Shown piece by piece: positions 35,983 through 45,264 of a stretch of DNA of 64,000 bases. Within the stretch, counting starts at the first letter, position 1. Each line of letters opens with the position of its first letter. The DNA is from CAVPOO01 sp963707015. GTDB taxonomy: Bacteria > Pseudomonadota > Gammaproteobacteria > Thiohalobacterales > Thiohalobacteraceae. Both the position numbers and the translations under genes were made by a program. The DNA is taken from contig CAVPOO010000001.1 in assembly GCA_963707015.1 (NCBI GenBank), positions 186,001 through 250,000 on the forward strand, given 5' to 3'. The notes under the pieces are model-generated. The model made no database searches, was not told where the DNA came from, and worked only from the letters and a program-made list of their open reading frames with translations.

Positions 35983-36153
35983 CCCGGATTTCTCACGGGG
36001 ATCCCGGATGCTGGCGCAGGAATCGTGCGTCTGGACGCCGCTCTGGGCGGAGCCAGGAACGCGCAAGGTCCACTGGACCTTGCGCCTGAGGAGCGGGCTC
36101 GATGAAGTGGCAGCCGTCGCTACCACTTGAGTGAAGAGCAAGTCGTGGGCGCA
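35983..36153. repeat. Dispersed repeat, copy 1, with strong hairpin
   Basis: CCCGGATTTCTCAC, GATCCCGGATGCTGGCGCAGG and GTGAAGAGCAAGTC match copy 2 at 45025-45137 with about 90 percent identity by eye. About 35-50 nt extra in the middle contains a near-perfect 25-nt palindrome (36061-36085) with 12-bp arms GCGCAAGGTCCA. A second hairpin, GTGGCAGC/GCTACCAC (36107-36126), is shared with copy 2. No coding sequence was found in 35867-36236. Confidence 0.65.
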
Positions 36154-36236
36154 TTCGGGTACGGAATTAAGACGCGCAGAATCAAACAGCCTGATGAGAT
36201 CGACCAGCCTATCGAAGTCGGATGCGCATACCGGCC

Positions 36237-36953
36237 TTAAGGTCGCGCTACCTCAAACCGCGTGCCTTGATCTGAAAATATGACGCCCTTTTCCGTAATC
36301 TCCTCGATTTCTGCACCAGAGCCCACGCGTTCCCCTTCGCGATATTTTTGCAGCTCGATGAGAACAAATCGTCTCTCGGGCTGACTGGAATAGGCATGCA
36401 CGTCTATTTCCGGCCGCGCGACGCGGACACGAAAGTCAGCCGGCATATCTTCCCATTTGGTCACATTCGGCGCCGTTACCGGCACATGAGCCGGATAATT
36501 GATAAGTGGCGCGGCTTCGGCGGCAACGGCCAGGATCGGTTCGGGCCGTACCTCGATGGGTTGAATCTTTGCCAGATCTCCCGGTGATTCCGGTTGAGGC
36601 TGGTCCCGCAGCGGCACAGAGCCGCTTCCATCATCCAGCGATCGTGATTCCGCAAGCCGCGACCTTGCCGACGCAGCTTCAGGCCTGACAGACAGAGCGG
36701 GTGGTGGAGTTATGATTGTGGGTAACCGTGGAATCTCACCAATCCCTGGCAACTGGCTCGCGAACTGATCGGCCGGTTGCCGCACCAGAAATGCGATACC
36801 AAGTCCTGCATTAAGCAATACCAGTGCACCGACCAGCCATGGCCACCAGTTGAAACGGATAGGTGCCTGTTCCTGAATTGTATCCAGATCTGGGATGGCG
36901 CCCAGATTCCGCTCGCGTTCGGATTTTCTTAGTGCATCCAGGATGTACGACAT
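36237..36953 (-). CDS. gspB: General secretion pathway protein B (GspB-like)
   Basis: The 238-aa protein begins MSYILDALRKSERERNLG, the typical GspB cytoplasmic start, followed by one membrane helix (about 38-57), a Pro-rich periplasmic linker and a C-terminal GspB/T2SSB domain (about 165-238, PADFRVRVARPEIDVHAYS, RFVLIELQKYREGERV). With GspA it is thought to help insert the secretin multimer of type II secretion through peptidoglycan. It lies 17 nt after gspA. The other T2SS genes are not in this window. Confidence 0.88.
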   Translation of the reverse strand: MSYILDALRKSERERNLGAIPDLDTIQEQAPIRFNWWPWLVGALVLLNAGLGIAFLVRQPADQFASQLPGIGEIPRLPTIITPPPALSVRPEAASARSRLAESRSLDDGSGSVPLRDQPQPESPGDLAKIQPIEVRPEPILAVAAEAAPLINYPAHVPVTAPNVTKWEDMPADFRVRVARPEIDVHAYSSQPERRFVLIELQKYREGERVGSGAEIEEITEKGVIFSDQGTRFEVARP

Positions 36954-36970
36954 TGTAGTGCCCGAATCAG

Positions 36971-38707
36971 TTAACTGGATACTGGCTGCAACACCGGTGA
37001 ATCCCCCGAAGCCGCATGCGAACTCAGATGAATGAGCGTCTCACTGCCTACGACACCGTCCTGACGCAAGGCGTGTCGCGCCTGAAACAATTTCACACGC
37101 CTTTCTAGCTCCGTATCGAACAACGATGGATCCTTGGCTGGGTCCGTACCGCCGATCTGATCGTCTAGCTGACTCCGCAGCCACCGGACGCCGGGCCCCC
37201 TGTCACCAAGCCTGAGTACACCTGTCTCCACAGGCGGCTTCCACAGCAGCACGAAGGTACCGTACCAGCGGGTGTCGACCTGATCCCGACCTACAGTTAC
37301 CTGTTGTCCCGCAACGACGAGTTCCGCCTGCTCGTCTTTAAGTTGTCGCAGCACAACGGATACGTGTCGCCCGCTGTCATCTACAAGTTCCAGTAAGGCC
37401 GGACGATTGAATGCACGTAGTTGCGTCCAATTTCCTTTCCTCACCAGGCAGCGAAGTCCCTCACGCTTAGCCTGCTCACAGGGCTGCAACTCACCATCAA
37501 GCCACAGGGAAGTACCCCATAATTCGAAGAGGGCGACCCAGGCCTGCAGGTCGTTACTACTGCCTGCATTCGCAAGTAGGATATCAAGATCCGGCTCGGG
37601 CGCTTCTTCATCATTAACAACAGACTCCGCGCCTGGATCTACCTCCGTTTTCGCCAGCGTCTCCTGCGGCACGGTAACGGTCGCAGTCAGCATAGCCTGG
37701 GACTCGTCCTTGCCTACCTCCATCGCGCCGTGCGGCTCCGATGCTGCTTCGGCCTCGGTAACCTCCACTATCTCGGCATTGACCGTTTCAGCGCCCCCTA
37801 GACGGTCACGGTTGACCCAACTCCACCAGCCTAGCGGGGCCGCAATGACCATAACCGCTGCGGCACGCCAGACCCAGTGAAGAGGCGCAGCCTGATCTTG
37901 CTCGGGCAGGACCTCGCCGGCCGCCTTGCGCACAATCCGCCTGTCAACACGTTTGCGTTCCTCAACGTAAGCCCCAAGCAGGGCCCTGTCGCAGAGGATG
38001 TTGATCATGCGTGGTATACCGCCTGAGAGCCTCAACACGTCATTCATGGCCGGCGTCGAAAACAGGTTACCCTTCCAGCCAGATACGCGCAGGCGATGCT
38101 GAATGTACGCGCGGACTTCGTCGCTTCTCAATGGCTCAAGGTGATAGCGAGCCGTAACCCGCTGCGCCAGCTGGCGCATGTCACTGCGTTCCAGCAGCGC
38201 CTTGAGTTCCGGCTGACCGATGAGAATGATCTGCAGCAACTTGTACTGGGTCGTCTCGAGATTGGTTAACAGCCTGATCTGTTCGAGCACCTCGGCGCTC
38301 AGATTCTGCGCTTCGTCGATGATGAGAACGGTTCGATGGCCGGCCGCATGAGTCCTGAGCAGGTGCTCATTGAGGACATCGATAAGCGTTTTTATGCTGC
38401 TGGCATCGGCGGGATAACTGATCTTGAGTTCGTCGCAGATCGTGGCCACAAGCTCAAAGGCATTGAGCATGGGATTGAGAATCAATGCCACATCAACCCC
38501 GTCCGGTAACTGTTCCAGCAAACACCGGCATAAGGTTGTCTTTCCCGTGCCAACCTCCCCCGTGAGCTGAACAAATCCACCGCCTTCACCGATGCCATAA
38601 AGCAGGTGCGCGAGCGCCTCCCGGTGGCGCGCACTCATATAGAGGAATCGTGGATCTGGCGTTATGGAAAAGGGTTTATTTTCAAACCCGTAGTACGTTT
38701 CGTACAT
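36971..38707 (-). CDS. gspA: General secretion pathway protein A (ExeA-like ATPase)
   Basis: The 578-aa protein starts MYETYYGFENKPFSITPDPR, the standard ExeA opening. It has Walker A GEVGTGKTT (about 50-58), Walker B VLIIDEAQNL, one membrane span (about 278-298), a periplasmic region and a C-terminal peptidoglycan-binding domain (about 490-565, GDRGPGVRWLRSQLD, RQDGVVGSETL). ExeA uses ATP and binds peptidoglycan to help the type II secretin assemble. It forms a two-gene operon with gspB. Confidence 0.93.
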   Translation of the reverse strand: MYETYYGFENKPFSITPDPRFLYMSARHREALAHLLYGIGEGGGFVQLTGEVGTGKTTLCRCLLEQLPDGVDVALILNPMLNAFELVATICDELKISYPADASSIKTLIDVLNEHLLRTHAAGHRTVLIIDEAQNLSAEVLEQIRLLTNLETTQYKLLQIILIGQPELKALLERSDMRQLAQRVTARYHLEPLRSDEVRAYIQHRLRVSGWKGNLFSTPAMNDVLRLSGGIPRMINILCDRALLGAYVEERKRVDRRIVRKAAGEVLPEQDQAAPLHWVWRAAAVMVIAAPLGWWSWVNRDRLGGAETVNAEIVEVTEAEAASEPHGAMEVGKDESQAMLTATVTVPQETLAKTEVDPGAESVVNDEEAPEPDLDILLANAGSSNDLQAWVALFELWGTSLWLDGELQPCEQAKREGLRCLVRKGNWTQLRAFNRPALLELVDDSGRHVSVVLRQLKDEQAELVVAGQQVTVGRDQVDTRWYGTFVLLWKPPVETGVLRLGDRGPGVRWLRSQLDDQIGGTDPAKDPSLFDTELERRVKLFQARHALRQDGVVGSETLIHLSSHAASGDSPVLQPVSS

Positions 38708-39226
38708 TCCCGTAAACTTCGCTACCCGCTCTCAGGCCAAGCGGGCAACCTGCTACCATAGCCCGCCTTGGCAATGACTGTGAGAGGCATATCCTACGCC
38801 ATGTTTCCGCCATCGTCACAGAACTCCAGCGGTTTCTCCCTTCTGATGTCGGCGAGAGGTGCTTTACGTCGGCGGAGCAGAGAGCTGACAAGATGCTAAA
38901 CGAGGCCCTTTGAGCATTAGGTAACACGCGGTCTTGTCGTCTTACTTTTACAAAAAGACATATCGGATGATGTGTAAAATTCCTCTAACAACCAATTTAT
39001 TCAATGCCTTATATGCGCCTGTCGCATGCTTGCTTAAGCTGGTATGTTGGTAGTCTTTACACAGATTCAAGGAATTGTCCCAAACAGCTGCACGTAAAAT
39101 CTGACCTCTTATTTTTAATTTATTTTAGACATTCCAGGCACACGCGTTGCCTGGCAAAAAGGACAGGAGTGTTGGCCATCCCCCGCACGTCTCACTTCCG
39201 ATTGATTAGGGCACGAGGAAATGAGC
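38708..39226. other. Intergenic interval without recognisable gene
   Basis: About 520 nt, AT-rich between 38930 and 39130, separate gspA from a short plus-strand ORF. Only short, unrecognisable frames are open. It probably carries the gspA promoter and that of the small ORF. Confidence 0.4.
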
Positions 39227-39391
39227 ATGACAGTAAAACAAACTATCAATGATCAGTGTGTTTCTGTGCGTCCTGTCTACCGTGGCGGTGTACAGCCGGC
39301 TTATTGGGCCGATATTGTTAATGAACGCACTCTGCTGCGACACTTCCAAGCGCCCGCCGATGTCTTTCGTTTCGTCAAACGGACCCGCTGA
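39227..39391 (+). CDS. Small protein, 54 aa
   Basis: An ATG at 39227 follows GAGGAA at good spacing and opens 54 codons to TGA at 39391. The protein is basic, with VRPVYRGGVQPAYWADIVN and LLRHFQAP, and ends FRFVKRTR. It is not recognised. The strong ribosome site and even composition suggest it is translated. An ATG two codons upstream (39221) touches the ribosome site and is less likely. Confidence 0.5.
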   Translation: MTVKQTINDQCVSVRPVYRGGVQPAYWADIVNERTLLRHFQAPADVFRFVKRTR

Positions 39392-39423
39392 TCGGCGCGT
39401 CTGAAACCGAGACGATTAGACCC

Positions 39424-40074
39424 TCACGGCAAAATCGGCTGCAAGGCACGAATAAGCTCGTCACGCAGGATATTCAGCTTGCCGTGGAAAAAGTGTGTCG
39501 CGCCAGGCACCAGTATCATTACGGGACGCGGTTCCAGTGATGCCACCCACGCCTGAACAGCCTCACAGGACACAATTTCGTCATCGGTGCCCTGGACCAC
39601 ATACCAGGGACATGTGGGCGGGGTAAACAGTGATAAATCGAACATACTGACAGGCGGAGAGACAGTAATCAGGCAGTCCGGGGAATACTGCTGTGCGACG
39701 GCTGCCGCTACGTAGGCACCGAATGAGAACCCTGCCAGGCAAAGAGGGGTCTCAGGAGCCTGCATGCGACACCATTCGATAACCGCCAGCAGATCATCCT
39801 GCTCACCCTTACCTTCGTCGTAAATACCGCCGCTGCCGGCGACGCCACGAAAGTTGAAACGGACGCTCGCCATGCCGAGCGAAGTCAGCGTGCGGGATAG
39901 ATAGTCGACAACCTTGTTACGTAGAGTCCCGCCATGGAGTGAATGGGGATGGCAGACGATAGCCCAGCCGCGAGGAACCTCCCCAGATGCCGGCATTGAC
40001 ACGACGGATTCAAGAGGACCCGCGGGTCCTGTGATCTGAACGTTTCCGGTTCGTGATAGAGGATTCGCTAACAT
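39424..40074 (-). CDS. Alpha/beta hydrolase (COG2945-like)
   Basis: The 216-aa protein has GWAIVCHPHSLHGGTLRNKVV, FNFRGVAGSGG, the nucleophile elbow LAGFSFGAYVA (Ser) and a C-terminal GATHFFHGKL His. CHPHP/S-L-GG and FNFRGVG-S-G are marks of a predicted alpha/beta hydrolase family of proteobacteria (COG2945), not linked to one substrate. No signal peptide is present, so it is cytoplasmic. It stands alone. Confidence 0.85.
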   Translation of the reverse strand: MLANPLSRTGNVQITGPAGPLESVVSMPASGEVPRGWAIVCHPHSLHGGTLRNKVVDYLSRTLTSLGMASVRFNFRGVAGSGGIYDEGKGEQDDLLAVIEWCRMQAPETPLCLAGFSFGAYVAAAVAQQYSPDCLITVSPPVSMFDLSLFTPPTCPWYVVQGTDDEIVSCEAVQAWVASLEPRPVMILVPGATHFFHGKLNILRDELIRALQPILP

Positions 40075-40187
40075 AGGGTGATCTGCACTGCACCGCCTTC
40101 AAATGACTGTTGCGCAGAGGTCTGAGCAACAAACCGCCCCTCAGCGCGGCCGTACAACCCTAAGGATGAAATCCCCAACAAATGGAA

Positions 40188-40412
40188 TCAGAGATCGCGC
40201 GCCTGTTCGCGACGCTCCAGCCGGGGTGAGTGCAGCGCAAGATCAAGGTAATACCAGCCGTCGATATCCATGTACTCCCGCTTGCCATTCGCATATTCGA
40301 GCGCGACGCAAGTCAGGCGTCTTCCAGTGTAGAGAAGCGCGCGAACCTGAACCAGCTGCCCGACAATATTGGTATACCAGTAGCCCGCGATTGGTTTTTG
40401 TTGTAGTAGCAT
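40188..40412 (-). CDS. Small protein related to the DUF6763-like protein
   Basis: The 74-aa protein reads IAGYWYTNIVGQLVQVRAL, LEYANGKREYMDIDGWYYLDL, following the same pattern as the 98-aa protein at 23139-23435: a GxWY start, Val-rich strand, I/LEYxxG, D-x-D-x-WYxL. It is basic rather than acidic. It appears to be a divergent paralog of that family. It begins with ATG at 40412. Function is unknown. The interval 40413-40656 has no gene. Confidence 0.6.
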   Translation of the reverse strand: MLLQQKPIAGYWYTNIVGQLVQVRALLYTGRRLTCVALEYANGKREYMDIDGWYYLDLALHSPRLERREQARDL

Positions 40413-40656
40413 TGTTATTCCACCGGCACATTTCTAATTGTTATTTGTATAGATAACAGGCCGCCGCCGCACACTCCTTGTCGTTGAGGATCTCTTTCCA
40501 TTTCAACGCTCCGGGTCTGCCTTGCTACCTTCCCGGCCAGACGCAACGCCTAGCCTATAAATAGACACTTTACTCAGTTGGGTCGTCACGGCAAGTTTCC
40601 AATCAATGCCTTTTAATGTCAGCGGCTTGCGTGTTTGCCGAAGAGCAAAATTTCGC

Positions 40657-41367
40657 TTAACTGCACTTTGACTCTCCGCAATTCAGGCAGGTTAGACACC
40701 CGTCCATCTGAATTACCGCCTTGGTATGACATTTGCCACAGAGCTGGGCGCCCTCTGGAAAGTCATCGCTCTGCTGTTCTGATGCATCCTCTATGGATGC
40801 CTCGTACTGGGCCCGCTTTTCTGCGAGCAGTTTCCTCTGATGTTCGTCGAGCCCTTCGTCCTTGAGCATGCCGATCATCCGCAGATGACACTCAATCGCA
40901 TCGCCAATCTCGGCAACCAGCGAAGGCATATATTTCCCACCTTTCTTGAAATAGCCGCCGCGCGGATCGAACACTGATCTCAGCTCTTCCACGAGGAACG
41001 TGACATCGCCGCCCTTGCGGAAGACAGCAGAGATAATTCGCGTCAATGCGACGATCCATTGGAAATGATCCATATTCTTCGAGTTGATAAAAATCTCGAA
41101 AGGTCGTCGGAGTTCATGTTCGGTGCCGGGATTGAGAATGATGTCGTTGATCGTTACATACAAGGCATGCTCGGAAAGCGGTGTCTTGACCTTGTAAGTC
41201 GAGCCAAGCAGCATCTCCGGGCGCTGCAGCTTTTCGTGCAAGTGAACGACCTTGTCCGGCATTTCAGACTCGACTCCACGCTCTGCCGGGGCACTCGTCG
41301 CTGCTTTCTCTTCTGCGCCCTGCACGAGGCCGTAACCGACGATCTTCTGCTCAATCTTGATAGTCAT
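40657..41367 (-). CDS. Class II ribonucleotide reductase C-terminal part (NrdJb-like)
   Basis: The 236-aa protein starts MTIKIEQKIVGYGLVQ and contains the TSCOR-like block KTPLSEHALYVTINDIIL, then RRPFEIFINSKNMDHFQWI. It ends with a Cys-rich zinc-ribbon and tail (LCGKCHTKAVIQMDGCLTCLNCGESKC). In most bacteria this is the C-terminal portion of adenosylcobalamin-dependent NrdJ; here it is a separate gene, as in Pseudomonas aeruginosa NrdJb. The tail cysteines likely re-reduce the active site. The start at 41367 has GGAG 8 nt upstream. It lies about 110 nt downstream of nrdJa. Confidence 0.9.
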   Translation of the reverse strand: MTIKIEQKIVGYGLVQGAEEKAATSAPAERGVESEMPDKVVHLHEKLQRPEMLLGSTYKVKTPLSEHALYVTINDIILNPGTEHELRRPFEIFINSKNMDHFQWIVALTRIISAVFRKGGDVTFLVEELRSVFDPRGGYFKKGGKYMPSLVAEIGDAIECHLRMIGMLKDEGLDEHQRKLLAEKRAQYEASIEDASEQQSDDFPEGAQLCGKCHTKAVIQMDGCLTCLNCGESKCS

Positions 41368-41479
41368 TGTCATGTCTCCATAAAACCGGCCCATTGAAAC
41401 CTGAGCCAAAACCTTGCACTAACCTTAAGAATCGACTCAATAAACCGTTACTCAGACCTCACGCGCCAGGTCTCTCGAG

Positions 41480-43636
41480 CTAGAACTTGCCGTAATACCC
41501 TTCCTTAATCGCATCATAGAGATTGGCCGCCGTGTGAATTTCACCGTCGTATTCAATCTCTTCATTTCCCTTAACCTCGAGCGTCGAACCATCTTCGAGG
41601 TTGAAAGCGTAGGTTGTGTTCTCCAGATCCTTCTCCTTGACCAGCACCCCCTGGAATGCTTCCGGATTGAAACGGAAAGTCGTACATCCCTTGAGACCCT
41701 GCTCATAAGCGTACAGATAAATATCCTTGAAATTCTCAAAGGGATAATCCGTCGGGACATTGGCGGTCTTGGAGATACTGGAATCGATCCACTTCTGGGC
41801 AGCAGCCTGAATATCAACGTGTTCTTTCGGCGTAATGTCCTCCGCTGTAATGAAATAGTCAGGTAGCCGTGCGTCCACCTCCTCGGCATCAGGCATGGCC
41901 GCCGCGTTTTTCAATTCACGGTAGGCAAGCAGCTCGTGCGAGTAGACCGCCACTTTTTCCTTGGACTTCTTGCCCTCCCGAATCACATTGCGGAAATAAT
42001 GGTGGGCGAAGGAAGGTTCAATTCCGTTACTGGCGTTATTCGCGAGTGAAAGGGAAATGGTTCCTGTTGGCGCAATCGAACTGTGATGCGTGAATCGCCC
42101 TCCAACCAGGGCAAGTTGTTCGACGAGTTCGGGCTCGATTTCTGCCACCCGCTGCATGTAACGACTGTATTTCGCATGCAGCAGTTTGCCGCGTATCCGG
42201 TCGCCGACCTTCCAGCCATCAGCGGCCATTTCCGGGCGCCTCGCGAGCATACTCCGATCAACTTGAAACTCTTCTTCCATGATCGGGGCGGGACCCTTTT
42301 CACGCGCCAAATCCAGCGACGCCTTCCAGCCTTCCACAGCGAGTTCCCTCGAAACACGCTCGGTGAACTCCAGCGATTCCTGTGAACCGTATTTCATACA
42401 CAACATCGTGATGGTAGAACCGAGGCCGAGAAAGCCCGTGCCATGCCGGCGCTTTCGCGTGATCTCGTTGCGCTGGCCATCCAGCGGAAGTCCATTTATC
42501 TCGACCACATTATCCAGCATGCGCGTGAACACCTGGACTACTTCGCGGAACTGATCCCAGTCAAAGCGGGCACGCTCGGTGAAGGGCTCAATGACAAATT
42601 TGGTCAGATTTACGGAACCCAGCAGGCAGGATCCATAAGGCGGAAGCGGCTGCTCACCACAGGGATTGGTTGCGCGGATGTTCTCGCAGAACCAGTTGTT
42701 GTTCATTTCATTCACCTGGTCGATGAGAATGAATCCCGGCTCCGCAAAGTCATAGGTGGATGACATAATGACATCCCACAGGCGACGCGCGCGAATCGAT
42801 CGGTATACCTTGCATGCCACCTCGCCACGCTCGTTGCTAACGTAGCCATGCCCATCAGGCCAGTCGCGCCAGACGATCTGCTCTGGGTTGGTGATGTCAA
42901 GCCCATCTGTCTCAAGCTCATCCTGGCTCACGGGAAAGGCGAGTTTCCATTGGGCATCGGCCTTGACCGCCCGCATAAATTCTTCAGTAATAAGCAAAGA
43001 CAGGTTGAACTGACGTAAACGCCCGTCCTCCCTTTTGGCCCGGATAAAATCCAGCACATCCGGATGTCCCACGTCGAACGTTGCCATTTGGGCGCCACGC
43101 CGCCCGCCGGCTGACGAAACCGTAAAGCACATCTTGTCGTAAATATCCATGAACGAGAGAGGCCCGGAGGTATAGGCCCCGGCGCCCGCGACGTAAGCCC
43201 CTCTGGGCCGCAGGGTCGAAAACTCATAGCCAATGCCACACCCCGCCTTGAGGGTTAGACCCGCCTCATGGACTTTGCCCAGGATGTCATTCATGGAATC
43301 CCGCACTGTGCCGGACACGGTACAGTTGATTGTTGAAGTGGCGGGTTTGTGTTGCCAAGCACCTGCATTGGAGATAATCCGGCCGGCCGGTATAGCCCCA
43401 TGGCGCAATGCCCATAGAAAACGCTGAAACGACTGCTCTCTTTTCTCCGGCGTTGCTTCGACCTCGGCGAGCGCCCGTGCGACACGCTGGTATGTACCAT
43501 CGATATCAGTGTCAATTATTTGACCTTTCTTGGTCTTAAGACGATACTTCTTATCCCAAATATCGAGGGAAGCAGGTTGCATGGTGATTTCTGAAACATT
43601 GGTTGCGACCGGCGTAAGGTGTGCAGTGTTCTTCAT
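41480..43636 (-). CDS. nrdJ: Class II (adenosylcobalamin-dependent) ribonucleotide reductase, catalytic part (NrdJa-like)
   Basis: The 718-aa protein contains the reductase barrel with CTVSGTVRDSMNDIL (active-site Cys region), ATNPCGEQPLPPYGSCLLGS, the motif NxCxE, and APTGTISLSLANNASNGIEP. It converts ribonucleotides to deoxyribonucleotides with a cobalamin radical and works with or without oxygen. It ends before the NrdJb part, which is encoded by the next gene. AAGGAGGG lies 4-5 nt before the ATG at 43636. Two NrdR-box-like palindromes lie upstream. Confidence 0.95.
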   Translation of the reverse strand: MKNTAHLTPVATNVSEITMQPASLDIWDKKYRLKTKKGQIIDTDIDGTYQRVARALAEVEATPEKREQSFQRFLWALRHGAIPAGRIISNAGAWQHKPATSTINCTVSGTVRDSMNDILGKVHEAGLTLKAGCGIGYEFSTLRPRGAYVAGAGAYTSGPLSFMDIYDKMCFTVSSAGGRRGAQMATFDVGHPDVLDFIRAKREDGRLRQFNLSLLITEEFMRAVKADAQWKLAFPVSQDELETDGLDITNPEQIVWRDWPDGHGYVSNERGEVACKVYRSIRARRLWDVIMSSTYDFAEPGFILIDQVNEMNNNWFCENIRATNPCGEQPLPPYGSCLLGSVNLTKFVIEPFTERARFDWDQFREVVQVFTRMLDNVVEINGLPLDGQRNEITRKRRHGTGFLGLGSTITMLCMKYGSQESLEFTERVSRELAVEGWKASLDLAREKGPAPIMEEEFQVDRSMLARRPEMAADGWKVGDRIRGKLLHAKYSRYMQRVAEIEPELVEQLALVGGRFTHHSSIAPTGTISLSLANNASNGIEPSFAHHYFRNVIREGKKSKEKVAVYSHELLAYRELKNAAAMPDAEEVDARLPDYFITAEDITPKEHVDIQAAAQKWIDSSISKTANVPTDYPFENFKDIYLYAYEQGLKGCTTFRFNPEAFQGVLVKEKDLENTTYAFNLEDGSTLEVKGNEEIEYDGEIHTAANLYDAIKEGYYGKF

Positions 43637-43752
43637 CTACCCTCCTTGTATACTGGCAGTGATTAGCGTTTTGTCCTTATTGCCCCGTCAGGGTTAATAG
43701 CCGACAACGTCCCGGACGTGTCCGCTGGTGTTGCTTCCCTCTCCTGAACAAA

Positions 43753-43766
43753 CACAACATATTGTG
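43753..43766. promoter_or_regulatory. NrdR-box-like palindrome, proximal
   Basis: CACAA-CATA-TTGTG, about 117 nt upstream of nrdJ, matches the NrdR box (ACAnnATATnnTGT type). NrdR represses ribonucleotide reductase operons when dATP is plentiful. Confidence 0.65.
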
Positions 43767-43918
43767 GTGGCACAAAGTAATTTATGCCTCTGAGGCCACG
43801 CTGTCAAGAGCACACAAGAAAATATAAACACTATACATATCCTCTAGTTACAAACATTACGTAGCGAGACACTGATCTCGACAGGAAATTTTTCCCATAG
43901 AAAGCAGCTCTATAAAAA

Positions 43919-43932
43919 CACAATATATTGTG
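43919..43932. promoter_or_regulatory. NrdR-box-like palindrome, distal
   Basis: CACAA-TATA-TTGTG is a perfect palindrome, 166 nt (centre to centre) from the proximal box. Natural NrdR boxes usually occur as pairs 15-16 bp or about three turns apart, so this wide spacing is unusual. Confidence 0.6.
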
Positions 43933-43952
43933 CTTCTAATATTCTCGGATCC

Positions 43953-44218
43953 AATGCTTTCAGGCAATCTTGTCGCCGTCGAGGCAACACGGCTGCTCAC
44001 GGGGGTTGCCCCCAATACACTCATACGCTACCTCCACTTGCCCTGGCCCGGGTTCGTCCGCCCGTGTTTACCGCTTGAATGATTTCGCGGAATGGCGTTC
44101 CCGTGCTTCTGGAAAGTCATTGGGGATGCATCCGGAGGTTGAGGACGCGCGCATCGGGCTGGTGGCACATGGACCCGGCACAGCCGTGACCCCGCCGCTC
44201 GGTGAGCTGGACGGGTCC
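43953..44218 (+). pseudogene. Frameshifted remnant of a short HTH (AlpA/excisionase-like) protein
   Basis: From ATG at 43953 the frame gives VEATRLLTGVAPNTLIRYLH and PWPGF, then stops early. A second frame continues ARVYRLNDFAEWRSRASG. Together they look like an AlpA/MerR-type helix-turn-helix fragment (…NTLxRYLHLPWPGF… followed by a YRLNDFAEW strand) with a small deletion at about 44045-44055. The similarity is by eye only and weak. Confidence 0.3.
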
Positions 44219-45024
44219 TGAAGAAGACACCCCCGCTGCTGCCTGCCACTGGATTCCCGCAACAGTCATCAAGGGAAAGTCAGCTTGCCGGGTGATGCAT
44301 ACCGGCATCGGCGGTTCAGTTGTGCGTAGCACGTATCGATGAACACGGGCACGTCGTGCTACCGAACTGCAGCCTGAACGTCAAGATCCGTCCGCGCATT
44401 GCGGGGGAACAAAGGATTCGACTCACGTGACAGGGCGCACAAGGGCCCCGGCGTGGCCCGAAGGGACCTTTATCTCGAAATAGAGTTCAAGCCGCTTCCT
44501 GACTTTCAGGTAACCGGTCGGGACATCCATGCGGAATTTCCCGATCACGCGCTGAGAAGCTGCCTTGGGCGCTCGGATACAGAGTCTAATGCCGGGTGGA
44601 AAAACTGATCCGACGATTCCACCGAATTCACGGACGAACAGCAAATTGCATTTCAAGGGCCACGGCCGAGCAGGCAAATCCCCTGGAGATCAGTATGCCG
44701 CGTTGAAAACTATGACTCCGTCATCGCGCTCGCCTAAGGACGCAGACTTCTATGAACGGATGGCCAATGAGATCCTATTCAATCGAGCTCAGAAACCGGA
44801 GGAATTATGTGGTGCAGCACGAACAACAAGCCATCTCTGGAACCATACTTGCTGTCCCTGTCTGCGTGTTTCATTATTAATGAGTCACTGGAGGGCACGC
44901 AATGACTGGACTGATTGCGAACTTGCCCTACAACGGTGTTGTAACCATTAACCGTGTCGTCCTTAAGAAGCGTTACACGATCGACGTCGCCAAGAGCGGG
45001 TGGCGATGTTGAGCAAAACCCTAA
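44219..45024. other. Decayed or noncoding stretch downstream of the HTH remnant
   Basis: No complete gene is recognisable. Two very short frames have good ribosome sites: ATG at 44805 preceded by GGAGGAATT (32 codons) and ATG at 44902 preceded by GGAGG (about 36 codons). Neither protein is recognised, and they may be relics. The composition still resembles coding DNA in places. Confidence 0.35.
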
Positions 45025-45264
45025 CCCGGATTTCTCACCGGGATCCCGGATACTGGCGCAGGGCTCGTGTGTCCGGACGCCGCGCTGGAGGGAAAGTGGT
45101 AGCCGTAGCTACCACTTGAGTGAAGCGCAAGTCCGGGCGCGCGAGAACCAGCCAGGGCCGGGATAGGCATCTTTACGAAACACGCTGTGTTCTGGCGACT
45201 CAGCACTCTCTCAATCTCTTCAACAGAATATGCGGTTCCACCGCCGCCCGGTGAGAAATCCGGG
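45025..45264. repeat. Dispersed repeat, copy 2, with 18-bp terminal inverted repeats
   Basis: CCCGGATTTCTCACCGGG at 45025-45042 is repeated as a perfect inverted copy at 45247-45264, enclosing 240 bp. Inside is a perfect hairpin GTGGTAGC/GCTACCAC (45096-45115). The left half matches the repeat at 35983-36153. No transposase is encoded, so this is a small non-autonomous (MITE-like) element or a decayed IS. The 500 nt after it (45265-45800) show only relic-like frames. Confidence 0.7.

Noticed and set aside
36237..38707. Evidence for a complete type II secretion system
   Set aside because: Only gspA and gspB are present here; the secretin and pseudopilin genes are not in the window.
43640..43950. 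Cobalamin riboswitch upstream of the B12-dependent reductase
   Set aside because: No B12-box-like core or plausible long paired structure was seen; the NrdR-type palindromes explain control better.
45025..45264. Complete insertion sequence
   Set aside because: Only 240 bp with no transposase frame; at most a non-autonomous element.
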